Shown here: piece after piece, positions 53,548 to 62,561 of the stretch
How the letters are laid out: every line of letters starts with the position of its first letter
Numbering within the stretch: position 1 is the first letter of the stretch
DNA from: Bacillota bacterium
GTDB lineage: Bacteria > Bacillota_C > Negativicutes > JAEYSJ01
Assembly (NCBI GenBank): GCA_023434855.1
Contig: JAEYSJ010000096.1
Location: forward strand, 1 to 64,000
Length of the DNA: 64,000 bases
Direction: 5' to 3'
Program-made: the position numbers and the translations under genes
The notes under the pieces: generated by a model
What the model saw: only the letters and a program-made list of their open reading frames with translations
The model's database searches: none
What the model was told of the DNA's origin: nothing

Positions 53548-53916
53548 TCAAGCAGACTTAAAATTTTCAATGATTAATTTTGAAACATCTTCTATTGTTT
53601 CAGCAAAAGCATCCGCACCGACACTCGCCGCAAGTTCTCCTGTAACAAATTGCCCTCCAAATACTATAAAAGAATTTCGATCTTCCATTCGTATTTTGTC
53701 GATCGTTGCTGCCACCATCTTGTTTGATTTCGTCATACCAGCTGTTAAAACAATATTATTCGTTTTATATACTTTCATGGCTTGAATTATTACATCAACA
53801 GGAACATTTACCCCTAAATCAAAAACTTCGATGCTATTCTTCTTCATATCATCTTTTGCAAGATCTTTCCCTACAGTATGTTTATCGCCTTCTACTACAG
53901 CTATAATGGCTTTCAT
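53548..53916 (-). CDS. stand-alone corrinoid (B12)-binding domain protein
   Basis: 122 residues, AAGGGGAG before ATG 53916. Flavodoxin-like B12-binding fold with the DxHxxG signature as DKHTVG (residues ~11-16), then VFDLGVNVPVDVIIQAMKVY, IVLTAGMTKSNKMVAATID and FIVFGGQFVTGELAASVGAD, where GG binds the nucleotide tail. The N-terminal helical cap of MtaC/MtbC-type proteins (~90 residues) is absent. No methyltransferase partner adjacent. Likely a corrinoid carrier or B12-dependent sensor module. Confidence 0.85.
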   Translation of the reverse strand: MKAIIAVVEGDKHTVGKDLAKDDMKKNSIEVFDLGVNVPVDVIIQAMKVYKTNNIVLTAGMTKSNKMVAATIDKIRMEDRNSFIVFGGQFVTGELAASVGADAFAETIEDVSKLIIENFKSA

Positions 53917-54188
53917 TTAATCTCCCCTTTTCTTAAGTTAAATATATTTTCCCTTCGTGTATGTATATAAAAATTATACTGTTTGGTTATTTGTAAGTAA
54001 AGTGAACCCGCTCCTTTGTTATGGCAGCCTTTTGCTATGGGCGCCGCGCGAAGCCGGAAAGGGGCACCAAACCTAAAAACCTGAATTTTTCCCGTGCTGG
54101 CAGGGTTTTGGTTTTTCCATGGTAAAATATACAGTGTATATAGTAAAATAGTGTTAGTTTTATACAAATCAAAAGAGGAGTGAAAAAG

Positions 54189-54695
54189 ATGGCAAAAAAA
54201 ATGTTCTGTTTCCGAACGTTTTTGGGAATTTCAATACTATTCTTATTGATGTCCGGTTCAATATGTAGTGCTGATCCAGGCACAGGTGCAGCTGTTGGTA
54301 ATGTAATGCCGCAGTTTACCTTGAACGCTTTGAACGGACAAGGCATTACGGTAGCTCCATCAGATAAAATAACAATCCTTAACTTCTGGGCGACGTGGTG
54401 TCCGCCTTGCCGGGGAGAAATGCCTGAACTCAATGATTTTTTCGGGGAATATGGTGATAAAGTCGTATTTTATGCGATAAATTTACGGGAAGAAGCGGGT
54501 TTCGTAAATGATTTTATGTATAAGAACGGGTATTCCATTCCGACATTGTTGGATTCAAATGGTGAAACCGGAAATCTATTCCAGATAAAATTTGTTCCGA
54601 CCACTATTGTAGTTGATCGTAGCGGTATTATTCGATTTCGTAAAAGTGGGGCAATAACAAAAACTGAATTGGAAAATGTAGTTAAAAGCATCTAA
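54189..54695 (+). CDS. TlpA/ResA-like thiol-disulfide oxidoreductase
   Basis: 168 residues from ATG 54189 after AGAGGAG. Signal peptide or lipoprotein-like leader (FLGISILFLLMSGSICSADP), then a thioredoxin fold with the active site FWATWCPPCRGEMPELN and the cis-Pro loop FVPTTIVVDRSG. It acts outside the cytoplasmic membrane. Eleven bases upstream of ccdA, so the two form an operon where CcdA passes electrons to it, for cytochrome c maturation or, as with StoA/CcdA in Bacillus, for spore cortex synthesis. Confidence 0.92.
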   Translation: MAKKMFCFRTFLGISILFLLMSGSICSADPGTGAAVGNVMPQFTLNALNGQGITVAPSDKITILNFWATWCPPCRGEMPELNDFFGEYGDKVVFYAINLREEAGFVNDFMYKNGYSIPTLLDSNGETGNLFQIKFVPTTIVVDRSGIIRFRKSGAITKTELENVVKSI

Positions 54696-54705
54696 GGAGA
54701 AAATT

Positions 54706-55425
54706 ATGATTGATACGCATATTTCATTACTAGCTGCTTTTATTGCCGGAATTGTATCCCTCTTTTCCCCGTGTGTTTTACCATTATTACCAACCTATTT
54801 TGCTTTTTTGGGCGGCAATAGCGGCGGCGTAACAAATGAACAGTCCTCAAACCGGTGGCGCTTGTGCATAAACGCCTTGTTTTTCCTTTGTGGATTTACC
54901 ATTGTATTTGTAATGGCTGGAGCCAGTGCATCTTATATTGGGCAACTATTTTTTAATTATCAGGTGATTATTCGAAAATTCAGTGCCATTTTTATGATGA
55001 TAATGGGGATTCAATTATCCGGATTGCTATCTATTCAGCTTTTGCAGCAAGAGCACCGGCCATTATTAAATTATACTTTTCAGGGCCCTTTTGGGGCCTT
55101 CGTCTTCGGAATTGCAGTAACGGCCGGTTGGACTCCCTGTATCGGTCCTATTCTTGCATCTATTCTGATGTACGCTGGTACGGGGGAAACGATCAATCGT
55201 GGTGCTTTATTGCTTTTTGTTTATGCAATGGGATTTTGTCTTCCGTTTATGCTGCTGGCATTTCTGTGCAATAATTTTTTGTCTCGGTTTTCCTCGATTT
55301 ACTCTTGGCTGCCATGGATACAACGAATATCAGGTATCGTAATTATTTTAGTAGGAATTGCAATCTATTTTGATTTATTGAATGCCTTACTGGCAATTAT
55401 AGAAAGCTTTTCATCTAATTTTTGA
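54706..55425 (+). CDS. ccdA: cytochrome c biogenesis / thiol-reducing membrane protein CcdA
   Basis: 239 residues with six hydrophobic segments; AAGGAG before ATG. DsbD_beta/CcdA family: FSPCVLPLLPTYFAFLGG and VTAGWTPCIGPILASILMYA contain the two redox Cys. It transfers reducing equivalents from thioredoxin across the membrane to the TlpA-like partner encoded just upstream. Confidence 0.93.
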   Translation: MIDTHISLLAAFIAGIVSLFSPCVLPLLPTYFAFLGGNSGGVTNEQSSNRWRLCINALFFLCGFTIVFVMAGASASYIGQLFFNYQVIIRKFSAIFMMIMGIQLSGLLSIQLLQQEHRPLLNYTFQGPFGAFVFGIAVTAGWTPCIGPILASILMYAGTGETINRGALLLFVYAMGFCLPFMLLAFLCNNFLSRFSSIYSWLPWIQRISGIVIILVGIAIYFDLLNALLAIIESFSSNF

Positions 55426-55435
55426 ATTGTCATTG

Positions 55436-55597
55436 ATGGCTTCCGTAACCTGGACGTTAGCCTTTTCCACTGTCGTTGACTGGCCGACCGGGATAATAGC
55501 TGTCGTGTCGGTGATTGCAATCTTCAAATATAATGTGAATAGTACTTGGCTAATTCTGGCAGGTGGGTTAATTGGGTTGCTGAAGATTATGCATTAG
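55436..55597 (+). pseudogene. C-terminal fragment of a chromate transporter
   Basis: The frame reads MASVTWTLAFSTVVDWPTGI and continues IAIFKYNVNSTWLILAGGLI and a stop, the last two helices of a CHR-family chromate transporter. The rest of the gene is missing and there is no ribosome binding site, so it is a remnant. Confidence 0.65.
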
Positions 55598-55632
55598 AAG
55601 GTTAGGTTAGAATAGGCAGAATGGAAGGGTTG

Positions 55633-55662
55633 GAACTCGTGTATACGGGTTCTAATTTTTTT
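55633..55662 (+). terminator. intrinsic terminator
   Basis: GAACTCGTG...TACGGGTTC stem followed by seven T; directly precedes copy B of the dispersed repeat. Confidence 0.75.
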
Positions 55663-55664
55663 AT

Positions 55665-55774
55665 CTGTATCAGAATTTATAACTTTTCGGGTGACTGCAA
55701 ACAGCTAATTAGCTGCAGTTTAGCCGAAAAGTAACTTAAATTCTTCACTGTTCGAAAACGGAACGTTTTTCTTA
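55665..55774. repeat. dispersed ~111-bp structured repeat, copy B
   Basis: Nearly identical to 6075-6185 over its full length, same orientation. Here it lies between a terminator and the hemerythrin-like gene. The inner stem is better paired than in copy A (AGCTAATTAGCT core), showing compensating structure around the centre. Confidence 0.7.
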
Positions 55775-55895
55775 AGCATGTTACCCAGCACATTTGATTG
55801 GTTACGGAATAAGTTGAATATAGAGAGCAAAAGAATTAGGGCGGTACTGGCTAGGAATCGTCCAGTTACAATTGAATAAAATGGAGGGGATAAAC

Positions 55896-56531
55896 TTGTC
55901 ACCCAATGTGAGCGAAGATAATCAGCTTGCAATAAGTCCTACGGAAGATTTGATGCGGGAACATGGTGTACTTAAGCGGATACTTTTAATCTATGGTGAA
56001 GTAAAAGGCCTTTTAAAATATGAAAATCTGTGCCAGCAATCCTTTATATACCAGTTAACCATTGATACAGCTCAAATTGCGGCACAATTCATCGAAAACT
56101 ATCACCAAAAGCTCGAAGCGGACTACGTATTTCCGGAGTTTTTGCAGGAGCAACGGTATGTTAAATTAGTGCATACATTACAGGAACAACATAATGCGGC
56201 ACGAGAGTTGACCAAACTTATAAAACATTCGGCCAGAATGCAGAGCCCTTTCGATTTATATCAGCTGTTATCCGCGTATATCCATATGTACGAGCCTCAT
56301 TCAGCACGCGAAGATACGGTTGTATTTCCCGCTTTCCGGCAATTAGTTAGCCCGAAGCGGCTTGACCAGTTGGGACAGAGGTTTGAGGAAATTGAAGAAC
56401 AAAATTTTGGAGAACATGGCTTTGAAAATATTGTTAAGAACATAGCTCAAATAGAAAAGGATTTAGGAATTTATGACTTATCCCAGTTTACACCATCCTA
56501 TAAACAGACTGGATTCTGTTTTGAGATATAG
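55896..56531 (+). CDS. hemerythrin-like HHE domain protein
   Basis: 211 residues, TTG start at 55896 with GGAGGGG six bases upstream (an earlier in-frame TTG at 55872 lies before that site). Four-helix bundle with iron-ligand pattern REHGVLKR, NYHQKLEADYVFPEF, EQHNAAREL and EPHSAREDTVVFPAF. Such proteins bind a di-iron centre and sense or store O2, or protect Fe-S clusters in anaerobes. Cytoplasmic. Confidence 0.92.
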   Translation: MSPNVSEDNQLAISPTEDLMREHGVLKRILLIYGEVKGLLKYENLCQQSFIYQLTIDTAQIAAQFIENYHQKLEADYVFPEFLQEQRYVKLVHTLQEQHNAARELTKLIKHSARMQSPFDLYQLLSAYIHMYEPHSAREDTVVFPAFRQLVSPKRLDQLGQRFEEIEEQNFGEHGFENIVKNIAQIEKDLGIYDLSQFTPSYKQTGFCFEI

Positions 56532-56673
56532 ATGAATTTGGACGTCTCCGTGCTTTCGCCATTTAGCTAATTTGTGAAATAATGGATGTTGCAGAGGAAT
56601 CCTTAAGTGTGATTTCGAATGGAGAAGTGAGTAAAATATATAACATCCCTAATCGTCTATGGGAGGTAATACT

Positions 56674-56913
56674 ATGCCGTGGTGTCCAAACTGTAGGGTA
56701 GAGTATCGAGAAGGTTACAAAACCTGCAGCGATTGCAATATTGAACTGGTAACCGAGTCAGAGCCGATTGTGGAAAATAGCGGTTTGGTATCTTACCCCA
56801 TAAGAGGGGGGAGGTCGATGAATGCATTATTTGGTTTGGCTGCCATGCCTGACAAAAACTGTTCATTGTTGAAACCGAGGCTCTCTTGTAAAATAAACAA
56901 TATAATAATTTAA
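56674..56913 (+). CDS. zinc-ribbon protein, C-terminal part altered
   Basis: 79 residues from ATG 56674 after GGGAGG. MPWCPNCRVEYREGYKTCSD gives a CxxC-x(12-14)-CxxC zinc ribbon as found at the N-terminus of DUF2007-type and related membrane proteins. Beyond residue ~35 the sequence (IRGGRSMNALFGLAAMPDKN) no longer resembles the family and ends in KINNIII. Probably truncated or frameshifted; could still make a free zinc finger. Confidence 0.55.
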   Translation: MPWCPNCRVEYREGYKTCSDCNIELVTESEPIVENSGLVSYPIRGGRSMNALFGLAAMPDKNCSLLKPRLSCKINNIII

Positions 56914-56925
56914 GGAGGTCGTTTT

Positions 56926-58164
56926 ATGTCTCAGTCTCAGTCGCCATTTTCTGACCTGCTTAATAATCTCTCTCCGGGGAGACTATTGGCGTTGTTCATT
57001 GTAATAATTCTTATTACAGGTAGTATCCATTTTGTTAACAATCATCCAAAGATTGAGGCAAAACCGGCCTCTGCGAGTATAAGTTTACCAGGGCAATTTG
57101 CAGTAACTTTCCCACAACAAGGTGAATCTGCTGTCGGTACAGACAATCTTGGTGTAATTGCATCGACACCTGACCAATCTCCAGTTCCAATTGCTAGTGT
57201 TACCAAAATCATGACAGCTTATCTGGTACTCCAGACGCATCCTTTAAAGCCAGGCGAAAATGGTCCTACATTAACCATGACTGCAGAAGATGTTGCTAAT
57301 TACAAAAGTGATTGCGCAAATGACTACTCCGTCATGGAAGTCAAAGAAGGAGACCAATTAAATGAGAAGCAGCTTCTGGAAGCGTTGATGCTTCCTTCCG
57401 CAGACAACATCGCGACTACTTTAGCCCGTTGGGTTGCTGGATCAGATGATGCATTCATCGCCAAAATGAATGATACTGCCCACTCCTTGGGTATGACCTC
57501 GACACATTATGCTGATGTTAGTGGTGTTAGCGAATCAACAGTAAGTAATGCAGTGGATCAAATAAAGCTCGCCCAGGCAGCCATGCAAAACCCAGTTTTT
57601 CGCGAAATCGTTGCTATGCCGCAAGCTACCTTCAAGACTGCGGGAACTGTGTATAACGTTAACAGTTTGCTTGGACAGCATGAATTTGTTGGCATTAAAA
57701 CAGGTTCTACTCTGGCAGCCGGCGGTTGTTTTGTAGGAGCTTCTTCTATATCCTCCGGGTCTGAACATCATTATATTATTTCGGCTGTACTAGGGCAAAA
57801 GACTTCCCAATCCCTGCAAAGTGCTTTAGATGCGAATACACTAATTCAAGATCAGGCACGCACTCAGATTAAGTTGTATGCCATGCCCACTGAAAATGGT
57901 CTAGGGCGGTTGATAGCTCCGTGGAGCGGCAGTGGGACTAGCGCTTTGAATTCTTCAAAGCCAGCTCAGTTTTGGGGATATCCCGGCATGACTGCAAATC
58001 TTTCAATTGCCGTTAAGGATATTCAGTTACCGATACCATCTGGTACTGAAATAGCAACCTTAAAAGTTCAGTCTGAGCAGTCCGTTCAGGAAATTCCGCT
58101 CCAAGATACTGAGCAAATCAGTGAACCGGGTTTTTTGTGGCGCTTATTCCGTAATTGGGTTTAA
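56926..58164 (+). CDS. D-alanyl-D-alanine carboxypeptidase (peptidase S11)
   Basis: 412 residues, AAGGAGG before ATG. A short polar N-terminus, one membrane segment (residues ~21-40), then the penicillin-binding domain: SxxK as SVTKIM, SxN as SADN, KTG in GIKTGSTLAAGG. A C-terminal beta-domain follows. It trims the terminal D-Ala of peptidoglycan stem peptides; the spore former's DacF/DacB types are similar. N-terminal anchoring rather than a C-terminal amphipathic helix is notable. Confidence 0.9.
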   Translation: MSQSQSPFSDLLNNLSPGRLLALFIVIILITGSIHFVNNHPKIEAKPASASISLPGQFAVTFPQQGESAVGTDNLGVIASTPDQSPVPIASVTKIMTAYLVLQTHPLKPGENGPTLTMTAEDVANYKSDCANDYSVMEVKEGDQLNEKQLLEALMLPSADNIATTLARWVAGSDDAFIAKMNDTAHSLGMTSTHYADVSGVSESTVSNAVDQIKLAQAAMQNPVFREIVAMPQATFKTAGTVYNVNSLLGQHEFVGIKTGSTLAAGGCFVGASSISSGSEHHYIISAVLGQKTSQSLQSALDANTLIQDQARTQIKLYAMPTENGLGRLIAPWSGSGTSALNSSKPAQFWGYPGMTANLSIAVKDIQLPIPSGTEIATLKVQSEQSVQEIPLQDTEQISEPGFLWRLFRNWV

Positions 58165-58186
58165 TCATATCTCTGGAATCGGCATT

Positions 58187-58249
58187 CTAGTAAATAAAAC
58201 AAGTAGGGATGACCAACTATTGGCCATCCCTACTTGTTTTATTTACTAG
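58187..58249. terminator. very long palindromic terminator
   Basis: Arms of about 29 bases (CTAGTAAATAAAACAAGTAG...) pair with one mismatch across 63 bases. T- and A-rich sections lie inside the arms. It ends the carboxypeptidase transcript. Confidence 0.75.
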
Positions 58250-58296
58250 AATAAGTAGAACGTGATTCTCTCGATCCCTGTTATGGGAAAATTTTC

Positions 58297-58325
58297 TTGC
58301 AATATCTAGACGACTGGTCTAATAT
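58297..58325 (+). promoter_or_regulatory. tetR promoter with internal operator, leaderless transcript predicted
   Basis: TTGCAA (58297-58302) and TAATAT (58320-58325) are 17 bases apart. The palindrome TAGACGACTGGTCTA (58307-58321) fills the spacer. The expected start point, seven bases after the -10, falls on the A of the ATG at 58332, and no Shine-Dalgarno exists, so the mRNA would be leaderless. Confidence 0.6.
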
Positions 58326-58331
58326 ATAATT

Positions 58332-58913
58332 ATGAAATACAATGACACTAGACAGAAAACAATTGAAATAGGAACTCAAATTATCCTTGCCAAAGGCTAC
58401 CATGCGGTCGGGCTGCAGGAAATATTAACAGCAGCAGGCGTACCCAAGGGATCATTTTATCATTATTTCCGGTCTAAGGAGGATTTTGGCATCGCTATTG
58501 TGGAGTATTATGGGCGATTGCGTTCTGAAATGATGGCACCGATTTTGAATAATCAAGATTTATCGCCAAAACAGAAGTTAAAAGAGATGTTCGTCATTGG
58601 ACGCGACTATCGTGTGATACACGGCTGCAATGCAGTGTGTTTGGTCGGGAAGCTGGGCACAGAGATGGCTAACGCCAGCGAACCAATCCGGCTTGCTGTC
58701 AAGAAAGAAGTCGACCGCTGGGTGAATGCTGCTGCCGGTCTCATTGCCGAGGCTCAGGTCCAGGGGGAAATTTCATCTACTTATGACTCCCAGTCTCTTG
58801 CCGAGTTTATTTATGCCGCATGGCAGGGGTCACTTACCAGGATGCAAATCAATAAAGATTTAAGATCATTAGATATTTTTTTGACACAAATATTTGACAA
58901 TCTTCTAGCCTAG
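58332..58913 (+). CDS. TetR-family transcriptional regulator
   Basis: 193 residues. N-terminal HTH: IILAKGYHAVGLQEILTAAG, VPKGSFYHYFRSKEDFGIAI. C-terminal ligand domain of the AcrR/YxaF (TetR_C_33-like) type with CNAVCLVGKLGTEMANASE. It probably binds TAGACGACTGGTCTA at its own promoter and the near-copy at 58952-58966 in front of the Fe-S gene. Ligand unknown; related regulators control quinone or nitro-compound reductases. Confidence 0.9.
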   Translation: MKYNDTRQKTIEIGTQIILAKGYHAVGLQEILTAAGVPKGSFYHYFRSKEDFGIAIVEYYGRLRSEMMAPILNNQDLSPKQKLKEMFVIGRDYRVIHGCNAVCLVGKLGTEMANASEPIRLAVKKEVDRWVNAAAGLIAEAQVQGEISSTYDSQSLAEFIYAAWQGSLTRMQINKDLRSLDIFLTQIFDNLLA

Positions 58914-58951
58914 TTCGTCAAATATTTGGCTGTTGTCATTGTAATTCATAA

Positions 58952-58966
58952 TATACGACTGGTCTA
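58952..58966 (+). promoter_or_regulatory. second TetR operator
   Basis: TATACGACTGGTCTA matches the upstream operator TAGACGACTGGTCTA at 13 of 15 positions; located 69 bases before the next start codon. Confidence 0.6.
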
Positions 58967-59034
58967 TTATTAATTTAAGGAGGCTGAAATAGCGTTATAG
59001 TTAATCATAAATAAATTTTTAGAGGTGATTGAAT

Positions 59035-59742
59035 ATGGAATTACTAGAAGAAATACGGCAATTAGGCAATTTCCATGGTATAGATTTTATCGGCATAGCT
59101 GCAATAGGACAGTTTAAAAATGAACTTGAAAGTATAGGCGGTTTAATAATCGGAGATTTTCCCAGAGCATTAGCAATAGGAATTGTTTTACCAAAAAGTA
59201 TAGTTAATCTTTTAAAAGATAGAGACGTATATGAAAATATATTTGAATATAAAAGTCATGCCTACAACATCATTAATAACCGTCTTGATAATTTTGCTTC
59301 TATTGTTAGTTCTGTTATTCAGAAAAAAGGTTACCGGGTGCTACCTATTCCAGCGGCAGAGCGCATAGACAACAATAGAGTGTGTGCTTCCATTCCGCAC
59401 AAAGCAACTGCTTATTTAGCTGGTTTCGGTTGGATAGGTAAGAGTTGTCTGCTAATTCATCCTGACCACGGACCACGTATAAGATGGACAACCGTTTTAA
59501 CGAATGCTCCTTTTGCAGAAAACCAAACAATAATGGAGGATAGATGCGGTACGTGTAACCAGTGTGTTAAAGCTTGTCCTGTTCAAGCTATTAAGGGCAG
59601 GAATTTTTTTAAGTTTGAACCTCGTTCCGAAAGATTGGATGTAGCTAAATGCGAAAAATATTTTAAAGAACTTGATACACCAGAAAAGCTAAAAGTATGT
59701 GGTATGTGTCTTTACGCTTGTCCATATGGGAAAATAAATTAG
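59035..59742 (+). CDS. QueG-like 4Fe-4S reductase
   Basis: 235 residues from ATG 59035; AGAGGTG upstream. N-terminal region like epoxyqueuosine reductase and B12-processing reductases (RVCASIPHKATAYLAGFGWI, GKSCLLIHPDHGPRIRWTTV), followed by two 4Fe-4S motifs CGTCNQCVKACP and CGMCLYACPYG. True QueG proteins are ~380 residues with HEAT repeats; this shorter form lacks them and may reduce another substrate. Placed under the TetR operator. Confidence 0.82.
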   Translation: MELLEEIRQLGNFHGIDFIGIAAIGQFKNELESIGGLIIGDFPRALAIGIVLPKSIVNLLKDRDVYENIFEYKSHAYNIINNRLDNFASIVSSVIQKKGYRVLPIPAAERIDNNRVCASIPHKATAYLAGFGWIGKSCLLIHPDHGPRIRWTTVLTNAPFAENQTIMEDRCGTCNQCVKACPVQAIKGRNFFKFEPRSERLDVAKCEKYFKELDTPEKLKVCGMCLYACPYGKIN

Positions 59743-60020
59743 ATAGGTAAGAACCAAAATCTATTTAAGGTCGGGATGAGTAATGACCGCTAATAAACAT
59801 TAAGACGTATTAACGGCACATCAGACTATATTTGGCATATTTTTAACAAACTGGAGGATTTTCGACCGATATTAAAATCCTAATAGGGAAAAGACCTAAA
59901 GAGATAATTGTTGGTAAGGGAAGCGGCTTGAAGGATTTGCGGAATTAGAGTGATTGGGTGGAATATCGATACCATCGCTATCAGCGAAAAATTTCAAGTG
60001 CTAACTAGGAAGGTGACGAC
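59743..60020. other. intergenic region with gene scraps
   Basis: Plus-strand pieces around 59800-59875 (SDYIWHIFNKLEDFRPIL) and 59864-59948 (ILIGKRPKEIIVGKGSGLKD) look protein-like but lie in different frames and lack starts; they may be one frameshifted remnant. Not identified. Confidence 0.3.
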
Positions 60021-60104
60021 GTGAATGCATTTTGGTACTGGGGACTTTGTGTGATCGCCGCCTTGGCTATTTTATTTGCTCCCGCAGTAGGTTTAGTGCG
60101 GTAG
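60021..60104 (+). CDS. small membrane protein, 27 aa
   Basis: GTG start after AGGAAGG; MNAFWYWGLCVIAALAILFA with a short VGLVR end forms one transmembrane helix. Comparable to the 25-aa ORF at 11935. Function unknown. Confidence 0.45.
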   Translation: MNAFWYWGLCVIAALAILFAPAVGLVR

Positions 60105-60254
60105 CTACAGTCGACTAACTGGCGGTAATTGCGGTTGCAATTGGTCTTGATTTGAAAGGATGTCACATTGAAATGGGTCATCTAGCTTCAAAGGATATGA
60201 TCGTTACACACACCTTTTTCATAAGCATCTCGGTTATCTGAGAAAGTACTTATA

Positions 60255-60977
60255 ATGAACGCATATCTCAGGCCGAGTGTCGGAAAAGTTGGAAAGAAGG
60301 GGATGTTAGGAATGCATTTTGATGGTAAAGATGAGTGGCTGGAAGAACGTTTGGCCATATGTGATGAGTGGATTAAGGAAGGGAAAATTCCGACTTCATC
60401 CAAGGTAATCCCTCTGACGGAGTCATTATCAGATCAGCAGTGGGTGCTGCCAACCCAGCAAGTCATTGAAATTTTACGTAATGCAAGATCATTTGCTTTA
60501 GCTCCTTGTGGATGCCGGACACGGTACAAAAGATGCAACAATCCTATGGAGGTTTGTCTGTTTACAAATGATGTAGCTGATAAGATGGTCGCCGAAGGAA
60601 AGGCGCGACACGTCAGTTTGGATGAAGCAAAAGAAAGGCTGAAACTGGCTAATGAACATGGTTTGGTGCATCTAACATTTTATAAACCTGATCAGTATAA
60701 CTTTGCCCTGTGCAGCTGCTGTAAATGCTGCTGCCACGATTTACAGTTCATGACAAAATATCATCGTCCCGACCTCATTGCTCATGCCGACTATGTGGTG
60801 GAAGTAGATGTGAGCGCATGCCTTCAGTGCGGTACTTGTGCTAATCGTTGTGTCTTCGGTGCTCAGGAAAATGAGGGGGAGACAGTGGTGTTTCATCAGG
60901 ATAAATGTTATGGTTGCGGAGTATGCGTTACAACCTGCCCGAGCGGAGCTATCAGAATGAAATTGCGGCGAGAATAA
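60255..60977 (+). CDS. cysteine-rich 4Fe-4S ferredoxin-type protein
   Basis: 240 residues if started at ATG 60255 (GAGAAAG upstream); ATG at 60303 or 60312 is possible. Cys-rich central blocks CGCRTRYKRCNNPMEVC and CSCCKCCCH, then two ferredoxin motifs CLQCGTCANRCVFGA and CYGCGVCVTTCPSGAI near the C-terminus. Resembles the 4Fe-4S proteins of anaerobes that carry an extra Cys-rich domain and pass electrons to reductases. Same strand as the QueG-like gene, with ~500 bases between. Confidence 0.85.
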   Translation: MNAYLRPSVGKVGKKGMLGMHFDGKDEWLEERLAICDEWIKEGKIPTSSKVIPLTESLSDQQWVLPTQQVIEILRNARSFALAPCGCRTRYKRCNNPMEVCLFTNDVADKMVAEGKARHVSLDEAKERLKLANEHGLVHLTFYKPDQYNFALCSCCKCCCHDLQFMTKYHRPDLIAHADYVVEVDVSACLQCGTCANRCVFGAQENEGETVVFHQDKCYGCGVCVTTCPSGAIRMKLRRE

Positions 60978-61192
60978 AAACGCATTATGGGGAGGTACGT
61001 GGTAGCGTATTAACGTATATGCGTCACCATTTGGCTTCAACCGCTTTGAGCCATCACTTTAAGGGCTTCACCTAAAGGTCACACAACGCAAATTTGTAAA
61101 GCTAAGTGAATTTGAAATTTTTAAACAGAACAATGGCGTGTTTTGCTAATATCAAAACATTTTTTGTTGCCTTAACCATATATTTGCCAAAC
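60978..61192. other. intergenic region without a supported gene
   Basis: No ORF with a ribosome binding site and no repeat found. Confidence 0.3.
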
Positions 61193-61238
61193 AAAACCTA
61201 GGAACCGGAGAATGCCCCGGAAATCCTGGGTTTTCTAA
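61193..61238 (+). terminator. hairpin terminator
   Basis: AAAACCTAGGA...TCCTGGGTTTT with an inner CCGG pairing; T-rich right arm. About 215 bases after the ferredoxin gene. Confidence 0.6.
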
Positions 61239-61369
61239 TAAGTTTTTCTCGCATTGGCTTAAGAGGAATTTTATGGAAGATCGTCGAACAATTTTAAAAA
61301 TCCGGCTGTGGCGGTAACTTCTGTATTGCATTTATGTTAAAAAATTTTTTTGAATTATGGGAGGAAACA

Positions 61370-62401
61370 ATGCTTGAATTCTTTACCGAGATAGGAAACA
61401 GAATCATAAACGGCGGTTTTAAAGCGCGTTTGGTGGTTTACTTTATTAGTTTAGCATTGGGAATCATCATACTCCGGTGGGTATTTTCTAAACTGCTCAC
61501 ATTAATCGCTAGAAAAACCAATATCTCTTATTCCCTTCTGCAGCAAACCTTTAGGGGAATACCCACATTGTTGGGCATTATCATTGGCCTTTATGCTTCT
61601 ATGGAAATCCTGGTAATTCCACCGCGGCCGCTATTATTTCTCCAAAAGTTGACCCACTCTCTTATTATTGTATCCCTGTCCCTCATGGTCGCGCATTTAA
61701 GCTCTGGCTATCTTAAGCAAAAGCTTGGGAAAACATCCGAACACTTCGCTTCCACTTCAATTTTGGCCACAACGGTTGACTTGACCGTTTACACCATCGG
61801 CATGTTGATTTTACTTGAATCTTTCGGATTTTCTATCTCGCCGTTAATCACTGCTTTGGGCATTGGTGGCTTGGCTACCGCATTGGCGTTGCAGGACACT
61901 TTGGCAAATTTATTATCCGGCATTAATATTCTGGTATCAAAACAAATTAAGATGGGTGACTTTATTAAACTGTCGACTGGTGAAGAGGGCCAGGTGGTGG
62001 ATACGAACTGGCGCAATACCACAATAAAAACTCCCACGGAAAACATGGTGCTTGTACCCAATCAGAAAATTGCTTCATCCACAATCACTAATTACGCACA
62101 GCCGTTTGCTGAATGCTCTATCGCTATTCCCCTAGGAGTCAGTTATGAAAGTGATTTGGATCATGTGGAAAAAGTTACTACCGAGGTTGCAAAAGAAATT
62201 CTCCAAGAAATCGAGGGAGGGGTCAAAAGTTTTGAACCGTTTATCCGGTACGGGAGTTTCGGTGAATACAGTATTAACTTCAATGTTATCCTACGGGTAA
62301 AGAACGTAACAGCCCAGAGCCTCGTCCGCCACGAATTCATCAAGAAAATTTATGTACGTTACCAACAGGAAGGAATAATAATTCCGTCAACGGTAGAATA
62401 A
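61370..62401 (+). CDS. MscS-family mechanosensitive channel
   Basis: 343 residues from ATG 61370 after GGGAGG (an ATG at 61334 has no ribosome binding site). Four to five membrane segments, the pore-lining helix ALGIGGLATALALQDTLANL, then the cytoplasmic beta domain LSGINILVSKQIKMGDFIKL, GQVVDTNWRNTTIKTPTENM, VPNQKIASSTITNY. It releases solutes on osmotic downshift. Single gene. Confidence 0.92.
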   Translation: MLEFFTEIGNRIINGGFKARLVVYFISLALGIIILRWVFSKLLTLIARKTNISYSLLQQTFRGIPTLLGIIIGLYASMEILVIPPRPLLFLQKLTHSLIIVSLSLMVAHLSSGYLKQKLGKTSEHFASTSILATTVDLTVYTIGMLILLESFGFSISPLITALGIGGLATALALQDTLANLLSGINILVSKQIKMGDFIKLSTGEEGQVVDTNWRNTTIKTPTENMVLVPNQKIASSTITNYAQPFAECSIAIPLGVSYESDLDHVEKVTTEVAKEILQEIEGGVKSFEPFIRYGSFGEYSINFNVILRVKNVTAQSLVRHEFIKKIYVRYQQEGIIIPSTVE

Positions 62402-62561
62402 TTATAAAGGTATAATATGGAAATGATTATTCGCTCACCTTTATGAGGTGGGTGAGGGCCTGTATTTGTCCCTATCGAATAAATTCGTACGATGTCAAAA
62501 CATCAGAATCAGATAAATGGTTTAATGCCATTTGTTTTTTAACAAGTAGAAATAACTATGC

